Made by a program: the position numbers and the translations under genes
Source of the DNA: Deltaproteobacteria bacterium IMCC39524
Lineage (GTDB): Bacteria > Desulfobacterota > Desulfuromonadia > Desulfuromonadales > BM103
Length of the DNA stretch: 64,000 nt
Direction: 5' to 3'
NCBI GenBank assembly: GCA_029667085.1
Contig: JARUHJ010000001.1
Span: 372,001-436,000, forward strand
Notes under the pieces: generated by a model
Told to the model about the DNA's origin: nothing
Databases searched by the model: none
The model's input: only the letters and a program-made list of their open reading frames with translations
Part shown: positions 55,165 to 64,000 of the stretch, piece after piece
Numbering within the stretch: position 1 is the first letter of the stretch
Layout: each line of letters begins with the position of its first letter

Positions 55165-55622
55165 CCACATTTGAACGTGTTGAATTCCCTGCGGATCGCC
55201 TGGAGGCAGAATCCGTTGTGGCCTTCTACTTCTCCGATAAAAAGCTCCTTGAGGGGCCGGCAGCGCTTCTTGATTGGCGCCTTGATGGGCAGTTGACCCG
55301 AATGTTGCTGAGTGGCGATGTTCTCGGCAAGGCCGGTGAACACGTGATGTTGCAGAACAATGGCAAACTTAAATCTGACTGGGTGCTTTTTGTTGGTGGA
55401 GGTCAGTGGGCCGGCCTCAGTGAAGAGACACATGCATCACTGATTCGTCATATGCTTAATGTTGCCAGTCAGGCCGGTTTTACAAAGATTTCCTTGGCAT
55501 TCATGCCTCATGAAGACGTCTCTGATGATTCTCTACATCAGCAGATTATTGATGCAATGGCTGTTGAGGGGCACAATATTTCGGAATGTCGCTATTCTTG
55601 TCTGGCGACCGTTACGGTATAG
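55161..55622 (+). CDS. stand-alone leucyl aminopeptidase N-terminal-like (M17_N) domain protein
   Basis: 153 residues: FPADRLEAESVVAFYFSDKKLLEGPAALLDWRLDGQLTRMLLSGDVLG resembles the N-terminal macro-like domain of M17 leucyl aminopeptidases. The catalytic C-terminal domain is absent, and the frame closes cleanly. It overlaps nusB by four bases and precedes hom. The role is unknown; without the peptidase it cannot be an aminopeptidase. Confidence 0.75.
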   Translation: MTTFERVEFPADRLEAESVVAFYFSDKKLLEGPAALLDWRLDGQLTRMLLSGDVLGKAGEHVMLQNNGKLKSDWVLFVGGGQWAGLSEETHASLIRHMLNVASQAGFTKISLAFMPHEDVSDDSLHQQIIDAMAVEGHNISECRYSCLATVTV

Positions 55623-55673
55623 ATGAGGCTTTGTTAAGGCCTCATTCGCTCGAGAATATAAGGACTTAATCTT

Positions 55674-56984
55674 ATGAAGAACGTCAAGGTTGGACTCCTC
55701 GGATTCGGTACCATTGGCACAGGTGTTGTAAAGGTGATTCAGCAGAATTGTGAAGTTCTGGCCAGTCGTCTCGGTGCGACAATTGAACTGACTCGTATTG
55801 CCGACCTTGATACCACCACCGATCGAGGCGTGGATCTTCCTCCGGGTGTATTGACTGATGATGCCCAGGGCCTCCTGAATGATCCGGAGATCCAGGTCGT
55901 TGTTGAACTGATTGGCGGCTATGAACCAGCCCGCACTTTTGTTTTACAGGCCATTCGTAACGGCAAGCATGTTGTTACAGCGAACAAGGCTCTTTTGGCC
56001 AAACACGGTGATGAAATCTTTGCTGCAGCAGAAGAGGCCGGTGTTGACGTCATGTTTGAAGCTGCCGTCGGTGGTGGCATCCCGATTATCTCAGCGATTA
56101 AGGAAAGCCTTGGCGCAAACAATTTTTACGCTTTTTACGGCATTCTGAACGGCACCTGCAACTATATCCTGACCGCGATGGACGAGGAAGGCAAAGACTT
56201 CTCTGATGTCCTTGAAGTTGCACAGAAGAAGGGTTACGCAGAGGCCGACCCGACCTTTGACGTTGAAGGTGTAGACACTGCGCATAAATTGGCATTGTTG
56301 CTAAGCCTTTGTTTTGGTACCAAGGTTAATTACGATCAGATTTACACTGAGGGAATCAGTAATATTAGCGCGCTCGATATCGAGTATGCCCGCGACTTCG
56401 GCTACAAACTCAAACTGCTTGCCATCGGTAAGCGTGACGGTGACAAGATCGAGGCTCGCGTACACCCAACCATGATCCCTGAGGATTATCCTCTGGCTGC
56501 AATCAACGGTGTCTTTAACACTGTTCGTCTGGTTGGTGATTTCTCCGGTCCGGTTATGCTCTCCGGTTATGGCGCTGGCATGAACGCTACTGCCAGCGCT
56601 GTCATGGGAGATGTCCTGGCCGTTGCACGAGACCTACAGACAGATTGCGGCTCTCGCATGCCTGCTTTGGGGTGCCCCCAGTCGGAACTGACATCGCTCT
56701 CTATAAAGCCTATGGAGCAGATCGTTACGCACTATTACTTAAGGTTTAACGTTAAGGATCAACCCGGGGTTCTTGCTAAGATTGCCGGCGTTCTTGGCGA
56801 TCACGAGATCAGCATTGAATCGATGGTGCAACCTCATCGACATGAAGCTGAAGCCGTACCGATCGTCTTTATGACCCATGCTGCAGAAGAACGGAATGTA
56901 AATGCGGCTCTAGCCGAAATCAATAAGATGGATGTCATTCATGATGAAACACTTTTGATTCGTGTCGAAGATCATCTCGAATAG
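55674..56984 (+). CDS. hom: homoserine dehydrogenase
   Basis: 436 residues. NAD(P)-binding GLLGFGTIGTGVVKV, catalytic region TANKALLAKHGDEIF, GGGIPIISAIKESL and ILNGTCNYIL, and a C-terminal ACT domain (VKDQPGVLAKIAGVLGDHEISIESMVQ). Branch enzyme to threonine and methionine. Last gene of its unit; AAGGA Shine-Dalgarno. Confidence 0.97.
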   Translation: MKNVKVGLLGFGTIGTGVVKVIQQNCEVLASRLGATIELTRIADLDTTTDRGVDLPPGVLTDDAQGLLNDPEIQVVVELIGGYEPARTFVLQAIRNGKHVVTANKALLAKHGDEIFAAAEEAGVDVMFEAAVGGGIPIISAIKESLGANNFYAFYGILNGTCNYILTAMDEEGKDFSDVLEVAQKKGYAEADPTFDVEGVDTAHKLALLLSLCFGTKVNYDQIYTEGISNISALDIEYARDFGYKLKLLAIGKRDGDKIEARVHPTMIPEDYPLAAINGVFNTVRLVGDFSGPVMLSGYGAGMNATASAVMGDVLAVARDLQTDCGSRMPALGCPQSELTSLSIKPMEQIVTHYYLRFNVKDQPGVLAKIAGVLGDHEISIESMVQPHRHEAEAVPIVFMTHAAEERNVNAALAEINKMDVIHDETLLIRVEDHLE

Positions 56985-57023
56985 GGGCCCAGTTCCCGTA
57001 AGGGTGTAGACATATTTGCAATC

Positions 57024-57058
57024 AAAAAGGGGCCGTCTTCAGCAGACGGCCCCTTTTT
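57024..57058. terminator. bidirectional terminator behind hom
   Basis: AAAAAGGGGCCGTCT, loop TCAGC, then AGACGGCCCCTTTTT: a perfect 10-bp stem flanked by A- and T-runs. It serves hom (plus) and possibly trmL (minus). Confidence 0.93.
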
Positions 57059-57105
57059 GTATTGATTCAAGCGTTAATGCAAATGTCAATTTACATCGGA
57101 CGATG

Positions 57106-57582
57106 TTAGTCCAAATGACCCACTTGCCTTAAAGCTTCATAAAGAACGATTCCGGCAGACGTGGAAAGGTTTAAACTGCGGACGACGGGATTGTGAATCG
57201 AAATGCGAATTGAGTGTTCGGTATTGTTTTGTAGCAGTTCTTCTGAAAGCCCCAGTGTCTCCTTGCCGAAAACCAGGAAATCTCCCGGCTGAAAATTTGC
57301 CTGGACATGGCTCTTGGCGGCCTTCTTTGAGGTATACCAGAATCGTCCATCCGGAAAATTCTCCTGCAATTCCTGCAGAGACTCCCATCTTCGCACATCG
57401 ACAGCTTCCCAGTAATCCAGCCCAGCGCGCTTGAGGTGCTTGTCGTCGATAGAAAAACCGAGTTTGCCGACGAGATGCAATATAGTCCCCGTTGCACCGC
57501 AAAGTCTGGCAATGTTGCCGGTGTTCGGCGGGATTTCTGGTTCTACCAGTACGATATGGAAGGGAGGGGCGTTATTTTTCAT
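57106..57582 (-). CDS. trmL: tRNA (cytidine(34)-2'-O)-methyltransferase TrmL
   Basis: 158 residues, SPOUT fold: VLVEPEIPPNTGNIARLCGATG, LVFGKETLGLSEELL, IPIHNPVVRSLNLSTSAGIV-type segment (here ISIHNPVVRSLNLSTSAGI). Methylates the wobble base of tRNA-Leu; a tRNA-Leu gene is about 4.4 kb away, probably by chance. Overlaps the end of the acyltransferase gene by 11 bases. Confidence 0.94.
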   Translation of the reverse strand: MKNNAPPFHIVLVEPEIPPNTGNIARLCGATGTILHLVGKLGFSIDDKHLKRAGLDYWEAVDVRRWESLQELQENFPDGRFWYTSKKAAKSHVQANFQPGDFLVFGKETLGLSEELLQNNTEHSIRISIHNPVVRSLNLSTSAGIVLYEALRQVGHLD

Positions 57583-58465
57583 CTTGTTTCATATGCTTCC
57601 AGCGACGATGGACCCAGAACCACTGGCTGATATCGTGTCTGATGCCATCTTCGATCTTTTTTGTTAAGAGTGCTGTGTTGGTGACAATGTTCTCTTCAGA
57701 AATCTCAGGGTCAAGGAAGAAGTAGGGAGACATCTTAACCTGGTATGTGTTGTCTTCATTGCGATAGGAGAACGCCGCTATGATCGGCACCTGATATTTC
57801 ATGGCAAGCTGTGAAATGATCGGCGTGGTGTAAGCCGGTCGACCAAAAAAAGGGACACGTACCGCCGATTGACTACGAGGCATATGTTGATCCATCAGGA
57901 TTCCGACCAGGTGGTTCTGCTGTAAGGCTTTGAAAATTCGACGAGCTCCTTTGAAGCTATCGATGACATAGCCACCATAGTGTTCGCGCATACGTCTGAA
58001 GTATCTATCGACGAGAGGGTTTCTCATCGGCTTGGCAACAATTCCTATTGGATATCCGAGTGTAGGGTAAACGAAGTTCCCCGCTTCCCAGAAACCGATA
58101 TGCCCGGCGAGGAGGATGCAGCCTTTGCCAAGCTTCAGGGCCTCTTTGATATGCTCCTCTCCTTCAATTGTAAAGAGCTTTTCCAGGTCTTGTTTGCCGT
58201 CAAACATGTCGAGGCGCACCATCTCGATAAGGCCAACACCCATGTCACCAAAGACTTTCTTGACAAGAACCTCTCGTTCGTCGCTGGTTTTGTCAGGGAA
58301 GGCATGACGTAGGTTCTTATCTGCGATCATAACGCGGTTAGGTTGCAGGAGCATGCCAAGTTTGCCAAGCTTGCGACCAAGAGCAAGTGCTGTACTGCGC
58401 GGTAACAGGCGGACAATTGTTGCTGTCATTATGAAGGGGATGTATTCGAGCCAGTAGCGTATCAT
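57572..58465 (-). CDS. LpxL/HtrB-type lipid A lauroyl-like acyltransferase
   Basis: 297 residues from the ATG at 58465 (IRYWLEYIPFIMTATIV, a membrane anchor). The acyltransferase HX4E motif is HIGFWE (about residue 122), followed by a second block (RRMREHYGGYVIDSFKGARRIFKAL) and DQHMPRSQSAVRVPFFGRPAYT. Final acylation of lipid A or a related lipid. Upstream ORF extension to 58510 lacks a Shine-Dalgarno; the chosen start has a weak AAGAAAG. Confidence 0.87.
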   Translation of the reverse strand: MIRYWLEYIPFIMTATIVRLLPRSTALALGRKLGKLGMLLQPNRVMIADKNLRHAFPDKTSDEREVLVKKVFGDMGVGLIEMVRLDMFDGKQDLEKLFTIEGEEHIKEALKLGKGCILLAGHIGFWEAGNFVYPTLGYPIGIVAKPMRNPLVDRYFRRMREHYGGYVIDSFKGARRIFKALQQNHLVGILMDQHMPRSQSAVRVPFFGRPAYTTPIISQLAMKYQVPIIAAFSYRNEDNTYQVKMSPYFFLDPEISEENIVTNTALLTKKIEDGIRHDISQWFWVHRRWKHMKQDEK

Positions 58466-58617
58466 TCTTGATCTTTCTTGGGCGTTTTGCGCGCAACAAT
58501 AGCATGGCACTGTTGAACTGGCAAAAAAATATCGCCTGATTTTATGTGCGATAATTTACGTTAAAGAACTGAAGTGAAAATACTTCTTTATTCTTAATGA
58601 CAGACTGAGCAAATAGC

Positions 58618-58647
58618 AAAGGGACCGCTATTGTGAGCCGTCCCTTT
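58618..58647 (-). terminator. terminator behind metY
   Basis: On the minus strand AAAGGGACGGC, 8-base loop, GCGGTCCCTTT: 5-bp and 2-bp stems around a single mismatch, flanked by A and T runs. Confidence 0.65.
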
Positions 58648-58706
58648 GTTCCGAACCTTTTCACCGAGCCCTTTCCTTTGCGGGGATCGGCACTATAACG
58701 GTGCGC

Positions 58707-60008
<1,302 letters not shown>

Positions 60009-60250
60009 TTATTCCGCAATGATTTCGGCATTTAATCATGACAAATCTATCTGTTAAGTCAAGAAGAAAATGTCTGTTTTTTACGGTGTTTTACCGTTGA
60101 ATATAGGCCTTGTATCTTGCCTTGTCCTTCATATTAACATCAATATGCACATGCCAATGTGTGCGAAAGAATCAAAGCGCAACTATTCTTTCTGGGACAC
60201 AAAAAAGAGATCGCTTGCAGATGCATAGCGATATGCCCTAATCTCAGCAG

Positions 60251-61906
60251 ATGGACAGTGTTCTCTTTCAGGCAATGGCTATTGAACTCAATCGCAAGCT
60301 CTCCAGGAGCAGGCTCGACAAGGTCGTCCAGACCGGTGCCGGCACCCTGGTTCTCAAGTTCTGGACCGGTCAGGAGAAGCTTCAGCTGCTCTTCAAGGTT
60401 GAGGGACAAAGCTGCTTTTATTTGACTCGAGAAAGCTATTCTGCGCCGGCCAAACCGCCACGCATCTGTCAGCTGTTAAGGGCCAGGTTGCGCAATCTGC
60501 TTGAGGTTCGAGCCGAGCCGTTTGATCGTATTGCCCACTTCGGTTTCCTGGGACCTGAAGGCGCTCGCTATGACCTGATCTTTGAAGCCTTCGGGCCACA
60601 GGGCAACCTGATCCTGGTCGATGAAGACGGTCGTATCGTTGATCTTCTTTATCGGCAGGAGAACAAGCGCAAATTGATGCCCGGGGAGATCTATGAACTG
60701 CCACCACAAAAGTCGCGCATCTCTCTTTTTCATAACCTTGAGGAAGCCGCCGGCGCTTTACTGAAAGCAGAGCAGGGTGGAGACCTTCGCCTTGCCGAAG
60801 TCTCACCTCTGTCGCCCGCCCTGGCTCAGGCTATTTCTCAGGCACGTCAGACGGGCCAATCATTCGAGGCCATCCTGACGCGCATCAGAGATGTCTTTCA
60901 TTCCGGCTCATTCTCACCACAGCGGTTTTCATGGGATGACCAGATCGGTCTGCTGCCCCTGTATCTTGGTAAACAAGATTGTGCAGAAGATGAGTTTGCC
61001 GACCTCTCAATCCTGTTTGAAACAGACCTTGCACAAGCAGCCGGTGAATCAGTCAAAGACCTCAGGTCACGTCTGAGTACGGTCATCAGCAAACAACGCA
61101 AGCGCCTCAAAAAGAGGCTGGAACATATAGAAGTAGAAAGCCAACGCCAGGCCGATCCGGAACGTTTTCGCATTATGGGTGATCTGCTGCTGGCGAACCT
61201 GCATCTGTTCAAGAGGGGCGCAAATTCTGTCGAAGTGGAAGACTATTACCAAGCTCCTCCTGTAAAGGTGAACATAGAACTGGATAACAAGGCAACGCCA
61301 CAGGAGAATGCTGAGCGCTACTTCAAGCTCTTTCGCAAGGCCAAACGTTCCGGAGATCATCACGCCCGCAGGCTGCTGGATACCCAAGAAGAGCAGGAGT
61401 GGCTGGACCAGGTTGAACTCTCACTTGATGAAGCTGTCAGCGGCGTCGACCTTTATCAGGTGCAGCTGGAACTGGAGGCGGCTGGCATGTTGAAGCAAAC
61501 CAAGGGTCAACTTGGCCGGCGCCAGTCCACTCGTCCCGAAGATCAACTCTACAAGACCGTGTCCCCCGGCGGCTGGCAGTTGTTCTGGGGAAAGAACAGC
61601 CGCACCAATGATCATGTCAGTCGTCACATGACCGGCCCTCAGGATATGTGGTTTCACGCCAAGGGAATGCCCGGCGCTCACCTGGTTCTGAAGTGTGGTG
61701 ACAGTGCCGACAAGGTGAGTGAAGAGGACCTGCATTACGCCGCGTCTTTTGCCGCCGGTTACTCCAAGGGTAAGGATGACGGCAAGGTAGAGGTGATCGT
61801 TGCACAGGGCAGGAATGTCAAGAAGCCGAAAGGGGCCAGGCCAGGCTTGGTTACGGTCGATTCCTACCATACGGTGATGGTTGCTCCTGCAAGACTTCCT
61901 GAATAA
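60251..61906 (+). CDS. RqcH/NFACT-family ribosome quality control protein
   Basis: 551 residues. NFACT-N domain at the start (VLFQAMAIELNRKLSRSRLDKVVQ, NLILVDEDGRIVDLLYRQENKRKLMPGEIYELPP), a coiled-coil middle (LRSRLSTVISKQRKRLKKRLEHIEVE, about 275-310), and a C-terminal NFACT-R/DUF814 domain (SRHMTGPQDMWFHAKGMPGAHLVLK and KGARPGLVTVDSYHTVMV). Bacterial RqcH binds the 50S subunit of stalled ribosomes and recruits Ala-tRNA for tailing. Start lacks a strong Shine-Dalgarno. Confidence 0.92.
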   Translation: MDSVLFQAMAIELNRKLSRSRLDKVVQTGAGTLVLKFWTGQEKLQLLFKVEGQSCFYLTRESYSAPAKPPRICQLLRARLRNLLEVRAEPFDRIAHFGFLGPEGARYDLIFEAFGPQGNLILVDEDGRIVDLLYRQENKRKLMPGEIYELPPQKSRISLFHNLEEAAGALLKAEQGGDLRLAEVSPLSPALAQAISQARQTGQSFEAILTRIRDVFHSGSFSPQRFSWDDQIGLLPLYLGKQDCAEDEFADLSILFETDLAQAAGESVKDLRSRLSTVISKQRKRLKKRLEHIEVESQRQADPERFRIMGDLLLANLHLFKRGANSVEVEDYYQAPPVKVNIELDNKATPQENAERYFKLFRKAKRSGDHHARRLLDTQEEQEWLDQVELSLDEAVSGVDLYQVQLELEAAGMLKQTKGQLGRRQSTRPEDQLYKTVSPGGWQLFWGKNSRTNDHVSRHMTGPQDMWFHAKGMPGAHLVLKCGDSADKVSEEDLHYAASFAAGYSKGKDDGKVEVIVAQGRNVKKPKGARPGLVTVDSYHTVMVAPARLPE

Positions 61907-62017
61907 AGCCTTCCCTGATTTTGTCTGGTTTTACCAGTCCCCGGCCACCACCAACCAGACCCCGATTTTTTTATTGCATTGGCTTACCCCTTTTGCTATA
62001 AATTGCCCTCGCTTCAC

Positions 62018-62104
62018 GCCGAAGTGGTGGAATTGGTAGACACGCTAGGTTCAGGGTCTAGTGCTCGTTTGGGCGTGGGAGTTCGAGTCTCCCCTTCGGC
62101 ACCA
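62018..62104 (+). tRNA. tRNA-Leu (anticodon CAG)
   Basis: Acceptor arms GCCGAAG and CTTCGGC close an 87-base gene with encoded CCA. The D-arm has GGTGGAATTGGTAGACACG, the anticodon loop is TTCAGGG (anticodon CAG, for CUG), a long variable arm (TGCTCGTTTGGGCGT) marks class II, and the T-loop is GTTCGAG. All hallmarks of tRNA-Leu. Confidence 0.97.
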
Positions 62105-62115
62105 TATAAAGATAG

Positions 62116-62149
62116 AGAGCAGCTGACAAAACATCAGCTGCTCTTTTTT
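62116..62149 (+). terminator. terminator behind tRNA-Leu
   Basis: AGAGCAGCTGA, loop CAAAACA, TCAGCTGCTCT, then TTTTT: a perfect 11-bp stem with T-run. Confidence 0.93.
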
Positions 62150-62161
62150 ATTCTATCAACA

Positions 62162-62638
62162 TCAATTCATGGGCACTAGAGCATATCCTTTAGTCTGATA
62201 CCCCACCACCGAGTTCAGGCTGTTGCCAACAGCGTGGATCCCTGCATAAAGATCCTCCGGTTCTACACCAAACAGGTTGAGCGCATAACCACACGCTTCC
62301 AGGCGAATGTCTCGCTCGGCAAGCTCGTTGATCAGTCCTACCGTCTCTTGCTGCAAATCTTTATCTCCCTGACGTCCCCGAACAAGCAATCTCACAGTTG
62401 GTCCACGCATACTGACAACAGTCCTTTGTTTGACTCCTTGCTGAGTGGCCCCGTCGTAAGTATCTCGAATCACCTTGAAGATGAACTGCAGCTTCTTCTC
62501 ATCATTACTCCTGACATCGTAAATTGATCGAGTTGATGTAAGGCCAGAAAAAGCAAGCTTGTCATCCAGGGCGAATGAAGAGATCGGCTGGCTCAAAAGT
62601 GTAAACAATGCAAAGGCTGTCATTAAGGTGAAGCTCAT
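62162..62638 (-). CDS. exported DsrE-like protein
   Basis: 158 residues with a signal peptide (LMTAFALFTLLSQPISSFA). The mature part has the DsrE/F pattern: TVVSMRGPTVRLLVRG, IRLEACGYALNLFGVEPEDLYAGIHAVGNSLNSVVGYQTKGYALV. One Cys (EACGYAL) matches the position of the family's active Cys. The periplasmic location is unusual compared with cytoplasmic DsrEFH. AGGAGG Shine-Dalgarno. Role unknown, possibly sulfur handling. Confidence 0.85.
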   Translation of the reverse strand: MSFTLMTAFALFTLLSQPISSFALDDKLAFSGLTSTRSIYDVRSNDEKKLQFIFKVIRDTYDGATQQGVKQRTVVSMRGPTVRLLVRGRQGDKDLQQETVGLINELAERDIRLEACGYALNLFGVEPEDLYAGIHAVGNSLNSVVGYQTKGYALVPMN

Positions 62639-62788
62639 ATTTTCCTCCTGGATAATTTTGCTGTTCCTTCATATGATATCATTTTTGTCATATTTTACCT
62701 GCTGCACTCTTTAACTGTTGGCTGAATTGATTAATGCAGTTAAAATGACTGGTGAAAAACTAATTCTTCCACTTAACAGGGGCCTTCG

Positions 62789-63466
62789 ATGAACTACTCC
62801 CAAATACTTAAAACCTGTCCTTTCTTTGCTGGCCTTTCCGACGAGGATATAGAAGCCTTGATGGGGATTGCCCGCATCCGTGAATCTTCTCGAGGTGAAT
62901 TGCTTTTCTCCGATGGTGAAAAGGCCATTGGGTTTTTTGTGGTTCTGGACGGTAAAGTCAAAGTTTACAAACTTTCTCCGGATGGCAAGGAGCGTATCCT
63001 TCATATTATCCACCCTGGCGGCACCTTTGCCGAGGCCGCTATCTTCGCTGATGGCTTGTATCCGGCCTACGCTGAGCCACTTCAATCTTCAAAATTACTG
63101 TTCCTCCCTAAAGAAGGCTTTCTTAACCTGTTGATGGATAATGGCAGAATCTCCATCAACATGATCGCTGGCCTTTCAAAGTTTCTCAGGCAGTTCGCCA
63201 ACCAGATAGAAGACCTGACCTTCAAGGACGTCCCGTCACGTCTTGCACGTTACCTTATGGCTCTCTCAGAAGGTGTGAAAGCTTCAGTAGAACTACCCAT
63301 CTCGAAGAGCCAACTGGCTTCCAACCTTGGAACGGTTAGTGAAACGCTTTCACGGACCTTGCGAAAGCTCTCTGAAGATGACCTGATCAGTGTCTCCGGC
63401 AAGAGGGTTGAAATTCTTGATTTTGAGCGCCTGGAAGAACTTGCTGAAAAATGTAAGGAAGGTTAG
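62789..63466 (+). CDS. Crp/Fnr-family transcriptional regulator
   Basis: 225 residues. N-terminal cyclic-nucleotide-like sensor fold (LKTCPFFAGLSDEDIEALMGIARIRESSRGELLFSDGEKAIGFFVVLDGKVKVYK, GGTFAEAAIF), dimer helix (LSKFLRQFANQIEDLTF), and a winged-helix with recognition helix LGTVSETLSRTLRKL. The E/R positions match those reading a TTGAC-type half site. No Fnr-type N-terminal Cys cluster (only one Cys near the start), so not an Fe-S Fnr; an HcpR-like heme/NO sensor is possible. Palindromes TTGAC-N4-GTCAA occur 86 bases downstream of its stop and at hcp. Confidence 0.9.
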   Translation: MNYSQILKTCPFFAGLSDEDIEALMGIARIRESSRGELLFSDGEKAIGFFVVLDGKVKVYKLSPDGKERILHIIHPGGTFAEAAIFADGLYPAYAEPLQSSKLLFLPKEGFLNLLMDNGRISINMIAGLSKFLRQFANQIEDLTFKDVPSRLARYLMALSEGVKASVELPISKSQLASNLGTVSETLSRTLRKLSEDDLISVSGKRVEILDFERLEELAEKCKEG

Positions 63467-63500
63467 GGGCGGTTGACGGGTTTTTGGGGCGGTTGATGGG
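63466..63500 (+). repeat. tandem 15-base repeat behind the Crp/Fnr gene
   Basis: GGGGCGGTTGACGGG (63466-63480), TTTTT, and GGGGCGGTTGATGGG (63486-63500) differ at one base. A short tandem duplication; G-rich, leading into the terminator. Confidence 0.7.
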
Positions 63501-63509
63501 GGGCAGGGG

Positions 63510-63553
63510 CTGGGGACTGGTAAAATCTTTGCCCCCCCCAGTCCCAGGTTTTT
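63510..63553 (+). terminator. terminator between the Crp/Fnr gene and the lipoprotein gene
   Basis: CTGGGGACTGG (63510-63520) pairs with CCAGTCCCAG (63538-63547) allowing one bulged G; T-run TTTTT follows. The 3-prime T-run overlaps the TTGAC palindrome. Confidence 0.7.
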
Positions 63554-63565
63554 GACCTTAGTCAA
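63552..63565. promoter_or_regulatory. TTGAC-N4-GTCAA palindrome near the lipoprotein start
   Basis: TTGACCTTAGTCAA is a perfect inverted repeat with the same arms and spacing as the one upstream of hcp (20376-20389). It lies 33 bases before the lipoprotein start and 86 bases after the Crp/Fnr regulator's stop. A Crp/Fnr-family operator is the natural reading. Confidence 0.55.
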
Positions 63566-63598
63566 CGCTTCCTCTTTCATATCTGTTATCCTGTTCGC

Positions 63599-64000
63599 AT
63601 GAAACGACTTCTCTTCAGTTCTATATTCTTTCTCGTCTTTGCGGCGGCTTGTTCCACGGGCACACCACCAGGATCAATCCCTGATTATCCCTTGCGTCCT
63701 CTGACAGATATTTCTGTTTCGGGTCTCTTCTCCGCAAATCAAAGCGGCACAAAGGTAGCCTACACCGACAACGGTTTATTCCTGCTTGATCCAGGCTCAG
63801 GCGACAAGAAAAAGCTTTCGTCTGAGAAACCGATTGCTTTGGCCTGGAGTCCTGATGGACTGTCGCTGGCGGCGGCTTTTGAGCGTGCCGACTTCGAGAC
63901 CGAACTGCTTGTGTATTCCGCAGGCGGTATGGTTATGAATGAAGCTGTAATCCCTGTTTCTTTGAGCCAGCTATACTGGAGCAGTCGTGGTGACCTGCTT
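63599..64000 (+). CDS. lipoprotein with WD40/TolB-like beta-propeller start, truncated by window end
   Basis: 134 residues visible, open at the right edge. Starts KRLLFSSIFFLVFAAACS with lipobox AAAC (Cys at about residue 18). The mature part has PLRPLTDISVSGLFSANQSG, LDPGSGDKKKLSSEKPIALAWSPDGLSLAAAFE, a WSPDG-type beta-propeller repeat pattern as in TolB/WD40 proteins. Full length and function cannot be judged. It is the only gene directly behind the TTGAC palindrome. Confidence 0.8.
   Translation, partial: MKRLLFSSIFFLVFAAACSTGTPPGSIPDYPLRPLTDISVSGLFSANQSGTKVAYTDNGLFLLDPGSGDKKKLSSEKPIALAWSPDGLSLAAAFERADFETELLVYSAGGMVMNEAVIPVSLSQLYWSSRGDLL

Noticed and set aside
60079-60164. Possible SAM riboswitch upstream of metY
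   Set aside because: Only short inverted repeats are visible; no SAM-I or SAM-II core motif recognised.

Overview
The window looks like a chromosomal segment of an anaerobic deltaproteobacterium of the Desulfuromonadales/Geobacter type. This is an inference from gene content and order: a class I (strict-anaerobe) hybrid cluster protein, a Cus-type metal efflux operon, paired ExeA/GspB-like accessory genes, a rubrerythrin-like diiron protein, and the run yceD-rpmF-plsX-fabH-fabD-fabG-acpP-fabF-rpiB-glyA-dCMP deaminase-nrdR-ribD-ribE-ribBA-ribH-nusB-hom, an order I associate with Geobacter relatives. I saw no prophage, insertion sequence, CRISPR array or plasmid gene. The only repeat-like element with a mobile-DNA flavour is one REP-like palindrome.

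Layout. 0-6.7 kb: a PhnA-like zinc-ribbon protein; a minus-strand trio (SHOCT lipoprotein, YidD paralogue, TPR protein); an FtsX-type ABC exporter (ybbP/ybbA) divergent from a TesA-like esterase, the two start codons sharing the sequence CATG; a small Cys-rich protein. 6.7-11.2 kb: glycogen phosphorylase, then ExeA- and GspB-like secretion accessory proteins. 11.3-18.3 kb: a Cus-type heavy-metal RND operon (TolC-CusB-CusA) ending in a His/Met/Asp-rich periplasmic protein. 18.5-24.4 kb: hcp, an EVE protein, AsmA, a rubrerythrin-like protein and a PilZ protein. 24.4-25.4 kb: a long leader with a GEMM-like riboswitch candidate ahead of a small membrane protein.

25.4-35.8 kb: assorted housekeeping genes (ACT-domain regulator, RbgA GTPase, rhodanese, two alpha/beta hydrolases), then a tightly overlapping cassette of tlyA, a tetrapyrrole-methylase-family gene, a U32 peptidase, a 61-residue protein, an SMC/YhaN-like membrane ATPase and a HIT protein. 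35.9-42 kb: a RelA/SpoT homologue with a degenerate synthetase region, a polysaccharide deacetylase, a Bax-like glucosaminidase, YjbQ, a small membrane protein behind a promoter/operator-like palindrome, FxsA and MazG. The fxsA-mazG gap carries a helically phased cluster of DnaA-box-like sequences.

42-57 kb: the lipid/ribosome/one-carbon/riboflavin block, in two likely transcription units separated by a strong terminator at 48.84 kb and closed by one at 57.04 kb. 57-64 kb: trmL, a lipid A-type acyltransferase, metY, an RqcH-like NFACT protein, tRNA-Leu(CAG), a DsrE-like exported protein, a Crp/Fnr regulator, and a lipoprotein cut by the window end. Perfect TTGAC-N4-GTCAA palindromes occur upstream of hcp and between the Crp/Fnr gene and the lipoprotein, suggesting a small Crp/Fnr-family regulon, possibly for nitrosative stress.

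All calls come from reading the sequence and recognising families by eye. No searches or folding programs were run.
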